DNA of 64,000 nucleotides from Thiodiazotropha sp040506705. GTDB lineage: Bacteria > Pseudomonadota > Gammaproteobacteria > Chromatiales > Chromatiaceae. The notes below the pieces were generated by a model. That model did not search any database and was not told the origin of the DNA. It worked only from the letters and a program-made list of their open reading frames with translations. This document shows, piece by piece, positions 1 through 8,268 of this stretch (its first letter is position 1; each line of letters starts with the position of its first letter). The translations under genes were made by a program, and so were the position numbers. The stretch spans positions 1 through 64,000 of the forward strand of contig JBEVWG010000057.1 of the NCBI GenBank assembly GCA_040506705.1. The letters are read 5' to 3'.

Positions 1-60
1 CTGTAGAAGTGCTACAGCGGCGTTTTGATGCCTTGCCGCAGGCAGGCACACTTCGGCTGA
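1..60. repeat. Hairpin-rich repeat-like sequence at window edge
   Basis: The window opens with inverted arms CTGTAG and CTACAG separated by five bases (1-17), followed directly by CGGCG; if the preceding unseen bases are CGCCG the hairpin would be longer. A second imperfect inverted repeat of GCCT/AGGC type follows at about 29-48. This coincides with the point where the surface-protein paralogue loses similarity, so it may be a repeat or mobile fragment. The other half is outside the window. Confidence 0.3.
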
Positions 61-850
61 AGACAACATACTTAGTCGCCGGGTTAATAATAGCACCGCT
101 TGGCGCTACCAGACCTGCGTTGTGGCTGTTGTCATAGGGTGAAGCTGGATCACCGCTATCCTCTGCGATGCCATTCGACCCCATACTCCCCGGTTCAAAA
201 CCATTGATCTCACTAGTATTCGACACACCCGCCGCCCAGGCATCGCTAACAACAGAGCAGTCTGCCGGTTGTCCGTCGTTACCATGCAACAACCCATCTG
301 GAATGGAACGATCTCCGGCAGCGGTATCGACAATCCCGTCAGCAATCCCACTAATGTCGATCTCGGCCTCATTGCCACCATCCGAAGCTGGCCCATCACC
401 ATCGGCGATATCACCTATCTCAATAATCTCAATATAACCTTGTGAAAGATCCTCATCTGCTAGAGCTGTATAGCTATTTTGCAGGTCTACACCGGCCTGA
501 AATGTAGATTTTGTCGGATAAGTACAGCTCTCATCCTCGGTGATGAGATTGGGAAGCCCGCTGTTCGGGTTCATACGCAAGGTAGCGTTCCAGACATCAT
601 AGGGGGAGAGATAGAGGTTGATGTTCAGTAGATCCGCAGAGATAAGGGAGTCGAGTATGCGTACCCGCACCACCTTGAATAAGTTACTGGTGTTGGTCAC
701 CGTGAAGTTGGTGATGATGTTATTGTTTACCGTGTAGAATGGTAGCAGTGCTACCTGTCCGGTACGGTCGTGATTAAGGTGGGCTGCAAAAAGAGCGCCG
801 TTTGTAGATACCAGTAGTAAAACAATAAAAAAACTAAATCCTTTTAACAC
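1..850 (-). CDS. Secreted surface protein, paralogue of 4102-5877, cut by window edge
   Basis: The minus-strand frame is open from a GTG at 850 to the window edge (283 residues seen). A GGAG ribosome site lies 8 bases before the GTG. Residues 1-22 form a signal peptide (hydrophobic FFIVLLLV, cleavage after ALFA), then AAHLNH begins the mature protein. From there to about position 89 it is very similar, residue by residue, to the protein at 4102-5877: shared blocks include VNN-ITNFTVTNTS, VWNATLRMNP, GLPNLITEDESCTYP and EINGFEPGSM-like segments. After APSGAI the similarity stops and the last 29 or so residues are basic and unlike the paralogue, so the gene may be broken near its middle by an inserted repeat that continues outside the window. 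Function is unknown; the signal peptide makes it exported. Confidence 0.6.
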   Translation of the reverse strand, partial: MLKGFSFFIVLLLVSTNGALFAAHLNHDRTGQVALLPFYTVNNNIITNFTVTNTSNLFKVVRVRILDSLISADLLNINLYLSPYDVWNATLRMNPNSGLPNLITEDESCTYPTKSTFQAGVDLQNSYTALADEDLSQGYIEIIEIGDIADGDGPASDGGNEAEIDISGIADGIVDTAAGDRSIPDGLLHGNDGQPADCSVVSDAWAAGVSNTSEINGFEPGSMGSNGIAEDSGDPASPYDNSHNAGLVAPSGAIINPATKYVVFSRSVPACGKASKRRCSTST

Positions 851-863
851 AACCCTAACTCCA

Positions 864-1556
864 TTATCTAAAAGTATTGATAGAATAAACGCCTTGTATA
901 TCAAGATCTAGTAGCTTTTCAATCTGCTGATTATTAAGCGGCCGGGCTTTAGCAGTCTCAACCACTCTGGGAAATCGGGGCTGACTGATCTGTTTCCTGC
1001 GCCAAAAGCCAGGCAGCTGCATCGCTTGATTGAGCGCCTGTACACGACTGTCTCCTTGGTAGCGTTTGGCCAACCTTTGCTGACAATCCTGAAACTGATT
1101 TAAACCAAGATCCTTTACCAACCAGTAGTTATGAAAGTGATGGGCGGAGGTCTCTACCCGGATATGAGGAGGAATGGTTAAGCTTTGGGGATCACCACCC
1201 AGATCATCATCGATAAACAGTGCCCGCACATGAGTAATATCACCAATCTCCCGGCCACGACCATTGGTACGATTGACAGTAACTGTGACTACTGCACCTT
1301 TTTTGTTGAGCCGAACAAGTTCATCCCAGCAGTTTGATATTGAACCATGCAACGCCTTTTCAAGTGGATCATGAGCCCCTGACCGGGTGTATGCCGAATC
1401 GGAGAAGGTACGAAAGGAAAAAACTGCCCCCGGCTTATCCAGGTGTTTCAGAAAAGTCTCTGCCTCATCTCTTTGCGGCTCAAGCACTCTGCCCTGCTCT
1501 GCGATCCACTGAGCAATATGAGCCACATTTAAATCCCGATAGAAACGCCCACTCAT
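864..1556 (-). CDS. Stand-alone RepB-like primase domain protein
   Basis: A 230-residue protein resembling the RepB-type DNA primase domain (archaeo-eukaryotic primase fold) found in plasmid and phage replication proteins. Family-like features are the acidic triad in RALFIDDDLG (Asp 116-118), a histidine-rich strand HHFHNYWLV (about 139-147) that matches the usual Ser/His-x-His-tYWlv element, and a closing LPGFWRRK segment like the family's mRLPGflhrK. No helicase or DNA-binding domain is attached, so it is a domain alone or a remnant of a longer replication protein. An in-frame stop lies 24 bases before the first possible start (TTG at 1571); ATG at 1556 is chosen. It sits between two surface-protein genes on the same strand, 14 bases upstream of the GTG at 850. 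Role unknown. Confidence 0.65.
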   Translation of the reverse strand: MSGRFYRDLNVAHIAQWIAEQGRVLEPQRDEAETFLKHLDKPGAVFSFRTFSDSAYTRSGAHDPLEKALHGSISNCWDELVRLNKKGAVVTVTVNRTNGRGREIGDITHVRALFIDDDLGGDPQSLTIPPHIRVETSAHHFHNYWLVKDLGLNQFQDCQQRLAKRYQGDSRVQALNQAMQLPGFWRRKQISQPRFPRVVETAKARPLNNQQIEKLLDLDIQGVYSINTFR

Positions 1557-1604
1557 CAGCTCATATACCAATTTTAAATATAGGTGGAGATAAAGCTACG
1601 CCAG

Positions 1605-4070
1605 CTATTCGATTGTTGAAATTATGGTGTTACCCCAGCCGACAACAACAGCTTGCCTATCATTTACAGCAATGCCATCCAGGTAGTTATCAGTAATAGT
1701 GCTCTCAACGGTCCAGGCAATGCCATCCTCACTTGAGGCTATTACACCTCTTCCCACACCGAGGTATTTTGATCCCGTCCATAGGGTATGCCGCAGAGGT
1801 ACGGATATACCATTTCGGGCAACACCTTGTTCGTGTGAATACCAGTTCACCCCATCGTTGCTGATATAAATATTCGTATCGTTATACTCAGGCAGTGCGA
1901 CAAACTGCTCACCATTAAATGAAATATCAACCAAACTATCCTGAAACGCTCCTTCCCCTATGACCCTCGTTGAGTTCTCTCTCCAGTTCAACCCATCAGG
2001 GCTGGAAAATACCGGACTGATACCACTTGGATTTCGACTCCCTACTGTAACGAACTCTGTACCAGTCCAGACAATACCCTTGATATAATTCACATAGAAA
2101 TCACCACGATCCACTTCTGACCAGTCGACACCGTTCTCGCTGGTAACGATCCTGCCACCAATACCTATGGCAACAAACCGTGAACCAGACCAGGCAATAT
2201 CATAGAGATCCTCAATGCCGTATTCTATTGGTACTCCCGGTTCAACTACTGTCCAGTTTGACCCATCCGGACTACTGATAATCACCCCCCCTTCACCCAC
2301 GGCAAAGAAGCCTTCATCAGCCCATATAACTCTATTCAGATCTAAATCTGTAGCTGAGTCTTCATTCATCCAGTCGATTCCATTGCAACTGCTCACTATT
2401 CTCCCAGAGTTCCCAACGGCAACATATTTTGTCCCATTCCAGACCACATCATTGGAATCTAATAACAGTGAGTTTGGATCATTGTACTTACGCCAACTGA
2501 TGCCATCAGTACTTGACGCAACGACTCCTAAATACCCTACAGCAACAATTTCTGATCCGCTCCATATTGATTTGATAATACCTGATGAAGAGTCAGCATG
2601 CTGTGGCGCCCAGGAAACACCATCTTCACTGGTGTAAACATCATTATCACCATAATTTATTGCGACAAGTTGCGTTCCGGTCCAGGTAACAGATGAAAAC
2701 CAACCAGTAGTCCCAGCATCCTGTTTTGTCCAGCTGAGACCATCAGGACTCGTAAGGATGAGCCCCTCGGTACCAACAACGACCACTTGATTACCCGTCC
2801 AAACGATATCGCTAGGTTGAGGTTGAATGCCCATCACCAAAGGTTGTTGTAAATCCATCAACCTATTAACCTCTAACGTTGTGTCGATATGGTTCCATGA
2901 GATACCATCCACACTGGTTGAAATAAGCCCTCGGTTATAATCCTTTGTTCCTCCTGCGATATAACGCTCACCAGTCCATTCGATGGCATAATATGATGAG
3001 GTTTCCAAAGGTTCTTGATGACTCCACTCAACACCATCACGGCTGCTGTAAATCGATCCGCCTGTGGAGACAGCAATCAATTGATTACCATCCCAAATAA
3101 CATCGTACAAAACCCGATTACCGAGCTGATTCTGAACACGCCAGATTATGCCGTCTGGGCTGGTAAGCACCAATCCTGTTTTCCAATTATCGCCACCGAC
3201 CGCCACAAATTGACTCCCGGTCCAGGTAATGGCTTGAATGGTGGTCAAAGTCCCGGAATCCTGTTCATCCCAATTCAGGATATCCCTACTGGTAAGGATG
3301 GTTCCGTTATTTCCTACTGCAACCAGTAACTCGCCGTTCCAGGTAATATCCTTCAACGAGTTCCCCCTGGGTAGTGGATTACGCCACACCCACTCATTCG
3401 GTAGTGCTGCTGGTGCTGGGTCAACAACTTGATCATCAATGACTACTACATTGCGGGTGAGCTGAATGGCTGCATTACCCGAGGCATCGCTGACATCGTA
3501 GGTCAGAATATAACTGCCCGGTGTCGACATATCGACTGGCTCACCGCTGATAACGATGTTTTCGCTGATATCACCATCGACATTATCACTTGCTGTCGCG
3601 CCGGGTTCGGTAAAAGCGCCACATGCCGATAGATTGATCTCTACAGGATTCTCGCCCAGTAAGACGATTTCAGGAGGAGTTGTGTCGATCACCATAACCC
3701 TGCGAATGAGCTGAGTGGCGGCATTACCCGCTGCGTCGTTGACATCATAGGTCAGGAGATAGGTACCAGGAGTAGAAGTATCGACCGCGTCACCGCCAAT
3801 TACAATGCTGTCACTAATGTCTCCATCGCTATCGTCGCTGGCTGTGGCGCCTGGATCGGTAAAAGAGACACTGGCTGAAACATCGATCTCTATGGGATTT
3901 GCACCGAGCAAGGTAATTTCAGGTGGCGTCGTATCCGTTTGATCACTATCTCCGCCACCAGAGCCACAGCCATTTAGAAAAATGAGTAACATGAATAACA
4001 GGAGTGATTTTAAGGTCAACACCTTTGCGATATTGGCCGCATTTCCAAATGAACTTACTGCAGGTAACAT
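1605..4070 (-). CDS. Surface lipoprotein with two Ig-like domains and a long beta-propeller repeat region
   Basis: An 821-residue predicted lipoprotein. The N-terminus is a lipoprotein signal with lipobox LNGC (Cys35), followed by a Gly/Ser/Asp linker. Two tandem Ig-like domains of the HYR/DUF5011 type follow (about 45-205), each starting with DTTPPEI and containing the FTDPGATASD and TYDV-DA-GN signatures. From about 225 to the end there are roughly a dozen repeats of 40-50 residues with the pattern W-x-G-x-x-x-VAVG-x-x-G-x-I-x-x-S-x-DG-x-x-W, as in BNR/Ycf48-like propellers. A longer reading from TTG at 4112 would overlap the upstream gene by 11 bases, but ATG at 4070 gives a clean lipoprotein signal. 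It likely binds a partner or substrate at the outer surface; no catalytic motif was recognised. Confidence 0.75.
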   Translation of the reverse strand: MLPAVSSFGNAANIAKVLTLKSLLLFMLLIFLNGCGSGGGDSDQTDTTPPEITLLGANPIEIDVSASVSFTDPGATASDDSDGDISDSIVIGGDAVDTSTPGTYLLTYDVNDAAGNAATQLIRRVMVIDTTPPEIVLLGENPVEINLSACGAFTEPGATASDNVDGDISENIVISGEPVDMSTPGSYILTYDVSDASGNAAIQLTRNVVVIDDQVVDPAPAALPNEWVWRNPLPRGNSLKDITWNGELLVAVGNNGTILTSRDILNWDEQDSGTLTTIQAITWTGSQFVAVGGDNWKTGLVLTSPDGIIWRVQNQLGNRVLYDVIWDGNQLIAVSTGGSIYSSRDGVEWSHQEPLETSSYYAIEWTGERYIAGGTKDYNRGLISTSVDGISWNHIDTTLEVNRLMDLQQPLVMGIQPQPSDIVWTGNQVVVVGTEGLILTSPDGLSWTKQDAGTTGWFSSVTWTGTQLVAINYGDNDVYTSEDGVSWAPQHADSSSGIIKSIWSGSEIVAVGYLGVVASSTDGISWRKYNDPNSLLLDSNDVVWNGTKYVAVGNSGRIVSSCNGIDWMNEDSATDLDLNRVIWADEGFFAVGEGGVIISSPDGSNWTVVEPGVPIEYGIEDLYDIAWSGSRFVAIGIGGRIVTSENGVDWSEVDRGDFYVNYIKGIVWTGTEFVTVGSRNPSGISPVFSSPDGLNWRENSTRVIGEGAFQDSLVDISFNGEQFVALPEYNDTNIYISNDGVNWYSHEQGVARNGISVPLRHTLWTGSKYLGVGRGVIASSEDGIAWTVESTITDNYLDGIAVNDRQAVVVGWGNTIISTIE

Positions 4071-4101
4071 TTGAACACGTCCATTGTTATTAATGATCCA
4101 G

Positions 4102-5877
4102 CTAACGATCAATTCTACGAATCAACTCGACCACTTCACCCAGTTGGTTGCTATTGAGTTCGCTCACCATGGCAGAAAAACCAATCACTGGAAAACCAGT
4201 CCAAGTATTCTCAACAGTAGCGCCCAAACCGCCAGAGACTTCGGTTAGGAGTCTGATGGGAGGATTTCTTTCATAGTTATAATAATCTAGGAAGTTAATA
4301 GATAACCAGCCAGCCTCAGCACCATACTCCATGAGCCATAAATTATCATACCCACTTCCAAAAGGAGGGCCAAAAAGGCTAGAAGATGATTGATTGACAC
4401 CTCTAACATTGACACTGCCCCTAAACCGGTATTCCCCAGCTGTAACAGGCTGAATGCCAAAGTCTTGAGAAGTATCCCACATACCAGACTCACCATCTTC
4501 ATAGTCATAATATAGTATTCTACTCACAGGTTCTGCGCGGTAATCCGTCTCAAACCCAGCATTCGAGCAAAGCCCTCCCGCCCCATCATGTGGGTAGTCA
4601 TCTACCATCGTATTTAATGAGTCGATCATCACCTCTCCACCATCATCAACTCCATCGTCCAAACTACCCACACAAGCAGTAATATTTGTGTTCAGGTTAT
4701 TAGTCAACGACCCACCATTGTAGATGCCATGCTTTCGCATCGGGAAGGTTAGTACAATATCCGTCAAACCATTCACGCTCTTATCAACAAAATAGGGTGC
4801 AGAGAGCGTACTTACACTCAGAATGGTTGCAATTGGTAACGGATTCGAACCCATTGGTACTGAAGGCATTGGTGAAATATCCTGCAGTGCTCCGGTGTCG
4901 TATTCGCTCAGAGGCATGGTATCACTCTGCATCCCATCACCTTGTGCATTGGGAATATGAGCCTCTTGAATATTCCCAGAAGCAAGAGAAGGCAGACGGT
5001 AGTGTACTGGATCATCCGGCAGGTAGTGCTGAGCAACTGATGTGTATCGATCGATATGTGTTGCCTGTTCAACAAAAGCGGTGCCAGTGGCAACATTAAT
5101 CATGATGCCAAAAACACTAATACCTCCGCTAGGCGCAACCAGTCCTGCATTGTGGCTATCTTCATAGGGCGCATTAGAACTGCCACTATCCTCTGCTACC
5201 CCTTCAGAACTCATGCTGCCCGGCTCAAAACCGTTAACCACAGACGCACTCTCCGCTCCCGCAGCCCAGGCATCACTAACCACAGAACAGTCTGCAGGTT
5301 CAGAGCTACTGTGCCACAACCCCTGAGGAATGGAACGATCTCCCGCTAGACTATCGACCCCCCCATCAGCAACTCCACTCACATCGATCTCTGCCTCCAT
5401 ACCACTATCCAATGCTGGTCCATCTCCGTCTGCAATATCGCCAATCTCAATAATTTCCACATAGCCAAGTGTGAAATCCTCAATACTGATTGCAGAGTAT
5501 CTATTTTGCAGATCCTTTCCGGCCTGTAGTTCTGTCTTGAGGGGATAAGTGCAACTCTCATCCTCGGTAATAAGATTCGGCAGCCCATTACTCGGGTTCA
5601 TGCGCAAGGTTGCATTCCAGACGTCATGCGGAGAGAGATAGAGATTGATATCCAGTATGTCTGCAGAAATTTTAGAATCAAGCAACCTTACCCGCACCAC
5701 CTTGTATCTATCGCTGGTGTTAGTCACAGTAAAGTTGGTAATGAAATCATTGTTTACCGTATATAAGGGCAAAATTGCCACTTGTCCGGTATTGTTATGA
5801 TTTAGGTGAGCTGCAAAGAGTAGACTGCCTGAACTGATGAGAAGCAAAAACACAATGAACCTAAATCTACTCAACAT
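4102..5877 (-). CDS. Secreted surface protein of unknown function, full-length paralogue of 1-850
   Basis: A 591-residue exported protein. ATG at 5877 is preceded by AAGGAG with 8-base spacing, and residues 1-22 are a signal peptide (FIVFLLLISS, cleavage near LLFA). An open stretch upstream to 6015 lacks a ribosome site and would bury the signal. The mature protein is acidic, rich in Asp, Gly and Ser, with few cysteines, and carries several DG-D and ADGDGP motifs that could bind calcium (inference). Its first 230 residues are repeated in the broken paralogue at 1-850. No transmembrane tail, LPXTG or PEP-CTERM signal is visible at the C-terminus. It is immediately upstream of the lipoprotein gene ending at 1605 and probably cotranscribed with it. 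I do not recognise a named family. Confidence 0.7.
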   Translation of the reverse strand: MLSRFRFIVFLLLISSGSLLFAAHLNHNNTGQVAILPLYTVNNDFITNFTVTNTSDRYKVVRVRLLDSKISADILDINLYLSPHDVWNATLRMNPSNGLPNLITEDESCTYPLKTELQAGKDLQNRYSAISIEDFTLGYVEIIEIGDIADGDGPALDSGMEAEIDVSGVADGGVDSLAGDRSIPQGLWHSSSEPADCSVVSDAWAAGAESASVVNGFEPGSMSSEGVAEDSGSSNAPYEDSHNAGLVAPSGGISVFGIMINVATGTAFVEQATHIDRYTSVAQHYLPDDPVHYRLPSLASGNIQEAHIPNAQGDGMQSDTMPLSEYDTGALQDISPMPSVPMGSNPLPIATILSVSTLSAPYFVDKSVNGLTDIVLTFPMRKHGIYNGGSLTNNLNTNITACVGSLDDGVDDGGEVMIDSLNTMVDDYPHDGAGGLCSNAGFETDYRAEPVSRILYYDYEDGESGMWDTSQDFGIQPVTAGEYRFRGSVNVRGVNQSSSSLFGPPFGSGYDNLWLMEYGAEAGWLSINFLDYYNYERNPPIRLLTEVSGGLGATVENTWTGFPVIGFSAMVSELNSNQLGEVVELIRRIDR

Positions 5878-6085
5878 CAATTCCACTCCTTTGTTTAGAA
5901 ATATTGTTCCTGAAAATAATTCTACCAGATAGCAGATATTTACCTGGTGGATTTTTATAACATTGCGGATGATACTATCTATATGGGCCACCAGAGTAAA
6001 GTACGCCGCCCCCACACATCATTACAATAACGAACGGTTATCAGGCCAGGAATCACAAATGCTTTTGAATAGATGGAGATGATCA

Positions 6086-6877
6086 CTATGATCTGTTGAA
6101 ACCATAGGCGCCATAACCCACTACACGGTTTTTATCCCCAGCAGTATCACCTGAGTTACGCAGATCTATAATCTCTCCCTGCAGGCCTAGTTTTTTCGCT
6201 TGCAACAATAGACCTTGTATCGGAATTCTGCCACAGGCATCTTCATACCTGATTGAGTCAGGGTCGAGAGAGAGAATCGACTCACTGGTCTGCTGATCCA
6301 TACGTTGCGCCGTGACATAGTCATGATAATGACTGAGGTCAGAACTGATCACAATCAGTGTCTCATCACCTCCCCAAAGCTTGCCAAGAACCTCTGATAC
6401 AACCTCTCCAGAAACATCACCAACCACAATTGGAATCAAGCTGAATGACTCCAATACCTGTTGCAGGAAAGGGAGTTGTACCTCTAGTGAGTGCTCATTG
6501 GTATGGGCCTGATCAAGATAGGCAACCTGAGGCATATCGACCAGCTGGGCAATGGCTTCTCTATCCAGGGCTATATCACCCAGAGGAGTTCGAAAGTAAT
6601 CCGCCCCACTGACTGCCAATCCAAGAAAGGGAACACGATGGGAAGGCCCTAACAGTACTACCCGTTGAATCTTTTCAGTTACTGACTTAAGGCGAGCATA
6701 GACTGTCGCAGCCACGGCACCTGAATAGATATAACCAGCGTGAGGCGCTATCAGAGCTTTGGGTGGGACGCCATGGGGTACCACATGATCGAGATAGTCA
6801 GAGACCATTTTTCGTAGTCCCTGAGGATCTCCAGGATAGAAGATATCAGAAACTGCAGGTTGTCTGATTGATGTCAT
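6086..6877 (-). CDS. amrB: AmmeMemoRadiSam system protein B (MEMO1 family)
   Basis: 263 residues, the usual length for MEMO-like proteins. The N-terminus RQPAVSDIFYPGDP, the PHAGYIYSGAVAA block (about 45-57), LLGPSHR, the TNEHSLEVQLPFLQ segment and ISSDLSHYHDY are the conserved metal-ligand and fold motifs of this class III extradiol dioxygenase-like family. In bacteria the protein is encoded with a radical SAM enzyme and often an AMMECR1 protein; the reaction is not settled. Here the radical SAM partner is the next gene upstream (7019-8101). A GAGGTG ribosome site precedes the ATG. No AMMECR1 (protein A) gene is present in the window. Confidence 0.9.
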   Translation of the reverse strand: MTSIRQPAVSDIFYPGDPQGLRKMVSDYLDHVVPHGVPPKALIAPHAGYIYSGAVAATVYARLKSVTEKIQRVVLLGPSHRVPFLGLAVSGADYFRTPLGDIALDREAIAQLVDMPQVAYLDQAHTNEHSLEVQLPFLQQVLESFSLIPIVVGDVSGEVVSEVLGKLWGGDETLIVISSDLSHYHDYVTAQRMDQQTSESILSLDPDSIRYEDACGRIPIQGLLLQAKKLGLQGEIIDLRNSGDTAGDKNRVVGYGAYGFNRS

Positions 6878-6988
6878 AAAGCACCTCTACATCTAAGACG
6901 CTGGCTATGCTGAATTCAAAAATTGTGCACATAAGCCCTATACTGACTCTATGTTGAAAAACTTCGCAACAACTAGCTGACATATAGC

Positions 6989-7002
6989 TTGATCCAAATC
7001 AT
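6989..7002. promoter_or_regulatory. FNR/ANR-like box between amrS and amrB
   Basis: The plus-strand bases TTGATccaaATCAT match the FNR consensus TTGAT-N4-ATCAA at 9 of 10 defined positions. It lies 112 bases before the amrB start, and a weak -10 like element (minus-strand GTATAG near 6938-6943) would put the box near -60. Binding and anaerobic control are inference. Confidence 0.35.
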
Positions 7003-7018
7003 CTCATGTCACATTTGA

Positions 7019-8101
7019 TCAAGAATCGACCAGTGATACCTTGATCAGCTGCCGACGACTTCCCCAATTACCTGGTTGAGATTCAAAGAGCCCTGGTAAT
7101 CGGACTCCACAATTTTTACAGCTCCCATCTTCAGTAAGCGCCCAGCCTCCCAATTCATACCAATCCCGCTGGATCAACCGTGCACCGCAGTGATAGCACC
7201 AGGTGCTCGACTCATTCGGGTCATGTACATTACCGACGTAGACATAGTGTACGCCATTCTCAATGGCAATCTTTCGTGCACGACTCAGGGTTGCATGAGG
7301 TGTAGGAGGATGATCACGCATTTTCCAATCAGGATGGAAAGCTGTGAAGTGTATCGGCACATCAGCACCCAGCTTTTCAACCACCCATTGACTCATCGCT
7401 TCGATCTCCTGATCAGAATCGTTCTCTCCGGGTATCAGCAAGGTCGTAATCTCAAACCAGACTGAGGTTTCTGACTTGAGATACTCGAGGGTCTCCAGCA
7501 CTGGCTGCAGATGCGTACCGGTTAATTTATAGTAGAAAGCTTCATTGAATGACTTAAGATCGATGTTTGCCGCATCCATATACCGATAGAACTCAGCCCT
7601 GGGTTCGGCGCAGACATAACCTGCAGATACCGCAACTGACTTGATGCCGAGCTCCGCACAGGCCTGGGCTACATCGATCGCATACTCATGAAAGATCACA
7701 GGATCATTGTAAGTATAGGCGATACTTCGACAGCCACTTCTGCGGGCACTTTGTGCTATTGCTTCCGGGGATGCCGTGTTTGCCAGAGTCTGCATCTCTC
7801 TCGACTTGCTGATATCCCAGTTCTGACAGAATTTACAGGCTAGATTACACCCGGCAGTGCCAAATGAGAGTATTGGCGTACCAGGGAGAAAGTGATTCAG
7901 CGGCTTCTTCTCTATCGGATCGATACAGAACCCACTCGAACGACCATAGGTGTTCAATACTATGGTGCCTTGATGGTTTTCCCGCACGTAGCAGAATCCC
8001 TGTTTACCCGCTTTGATCTTGCAGAACCTGGGGCAGAGATCGCACTGTACCCGATCTTCTGAGACGCTATGCCAATAGTTTGTTGGAAAATGGTTATTCA
8101 T
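7019..8101 (-). CDS. amrS: AmmeMemoRadiSam system radical SAM enzyme
   Basis: A radical SAM protein of 360 residues from ATG at 8101; an open extension to 8182 exists but the family normally begins close to the conserved CDLCPRFC segment (residues 20-27). The catalytic cluster motif is C85-x3-C89-x2-C92 in AGCNLACKFCQNWDIS, typical of this group of glycyl-radical-activase-like enzymes. Two further CxxC pairs near the C-terminus (CYHCG and CKNCG) suggest a zinc knuckle. It is upstream of amrB on the same strand, separated by 141 bases that contain an FNR-like box, and follows hypF. The substrate is unknown; the conserved pairing with MEMO and AMMECR1 proteins suggests a shared modification pathway. 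Confidence 0.88.
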   Translation of the reverse strand: MNNHFPTNYWHSVSEDRVQCDLCPRFCKIKAGKQGFCYVRENHQGTIVLNTYGRSSGFCIDPIEKKPLNHFLPGTPILSFGTAGCNLACKFCQNWDISKSREMQTLANTASPEAIAQSARRSGCRSIAYTYNDPVIFHEYAIDVAQACAELGIKSVAVSAGYVCAEPRAEFYRYMDAANIDLKSFNEAFYYKLTGTHLQPVLETLEYLKSETSVWFEITTLLIPGENDSDQEIEAMSQWVVEKLGADVPIHFTAFHPDWKMRDHPPTPHATLSRARKIAIENGVHYVYVGNVHDPNESSTWCYHCGARLIQRDWYELGGWALTEDGSCKNCGVRLPGLFESQPGNWGSRRQLIKVSLVDS

Positions 8102-8268
8102 CAGACACACCCAACATGATGGGTTCTCTACTATAAATGTAGTCTGTTCAATCTGAATCTGTAGGTTCGCTTCACCGGGCAACTGAATATTGCATTCTCT
8201 GTTTCATCTTCTGAGTCATGTTCTATACGCAGACGGAACAAACGCTGATGCGATATGCACCAATGCTC

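Noticed and set aside
106..437. Short frames on both strands at the left end
   Set aside because: They lie in other frames of the surface-protein paralogue, whose GTG-started frame has a signal peptide, a ribosome site and residue-level similarity to the gene at 4102.
4830..4865. Stretch GGATTCGAACCC resembling a tRNA T arm
   Set aside because: It lies inside the coding region of the secreted protein and no acceptor or anticodon stem can be formed around it.
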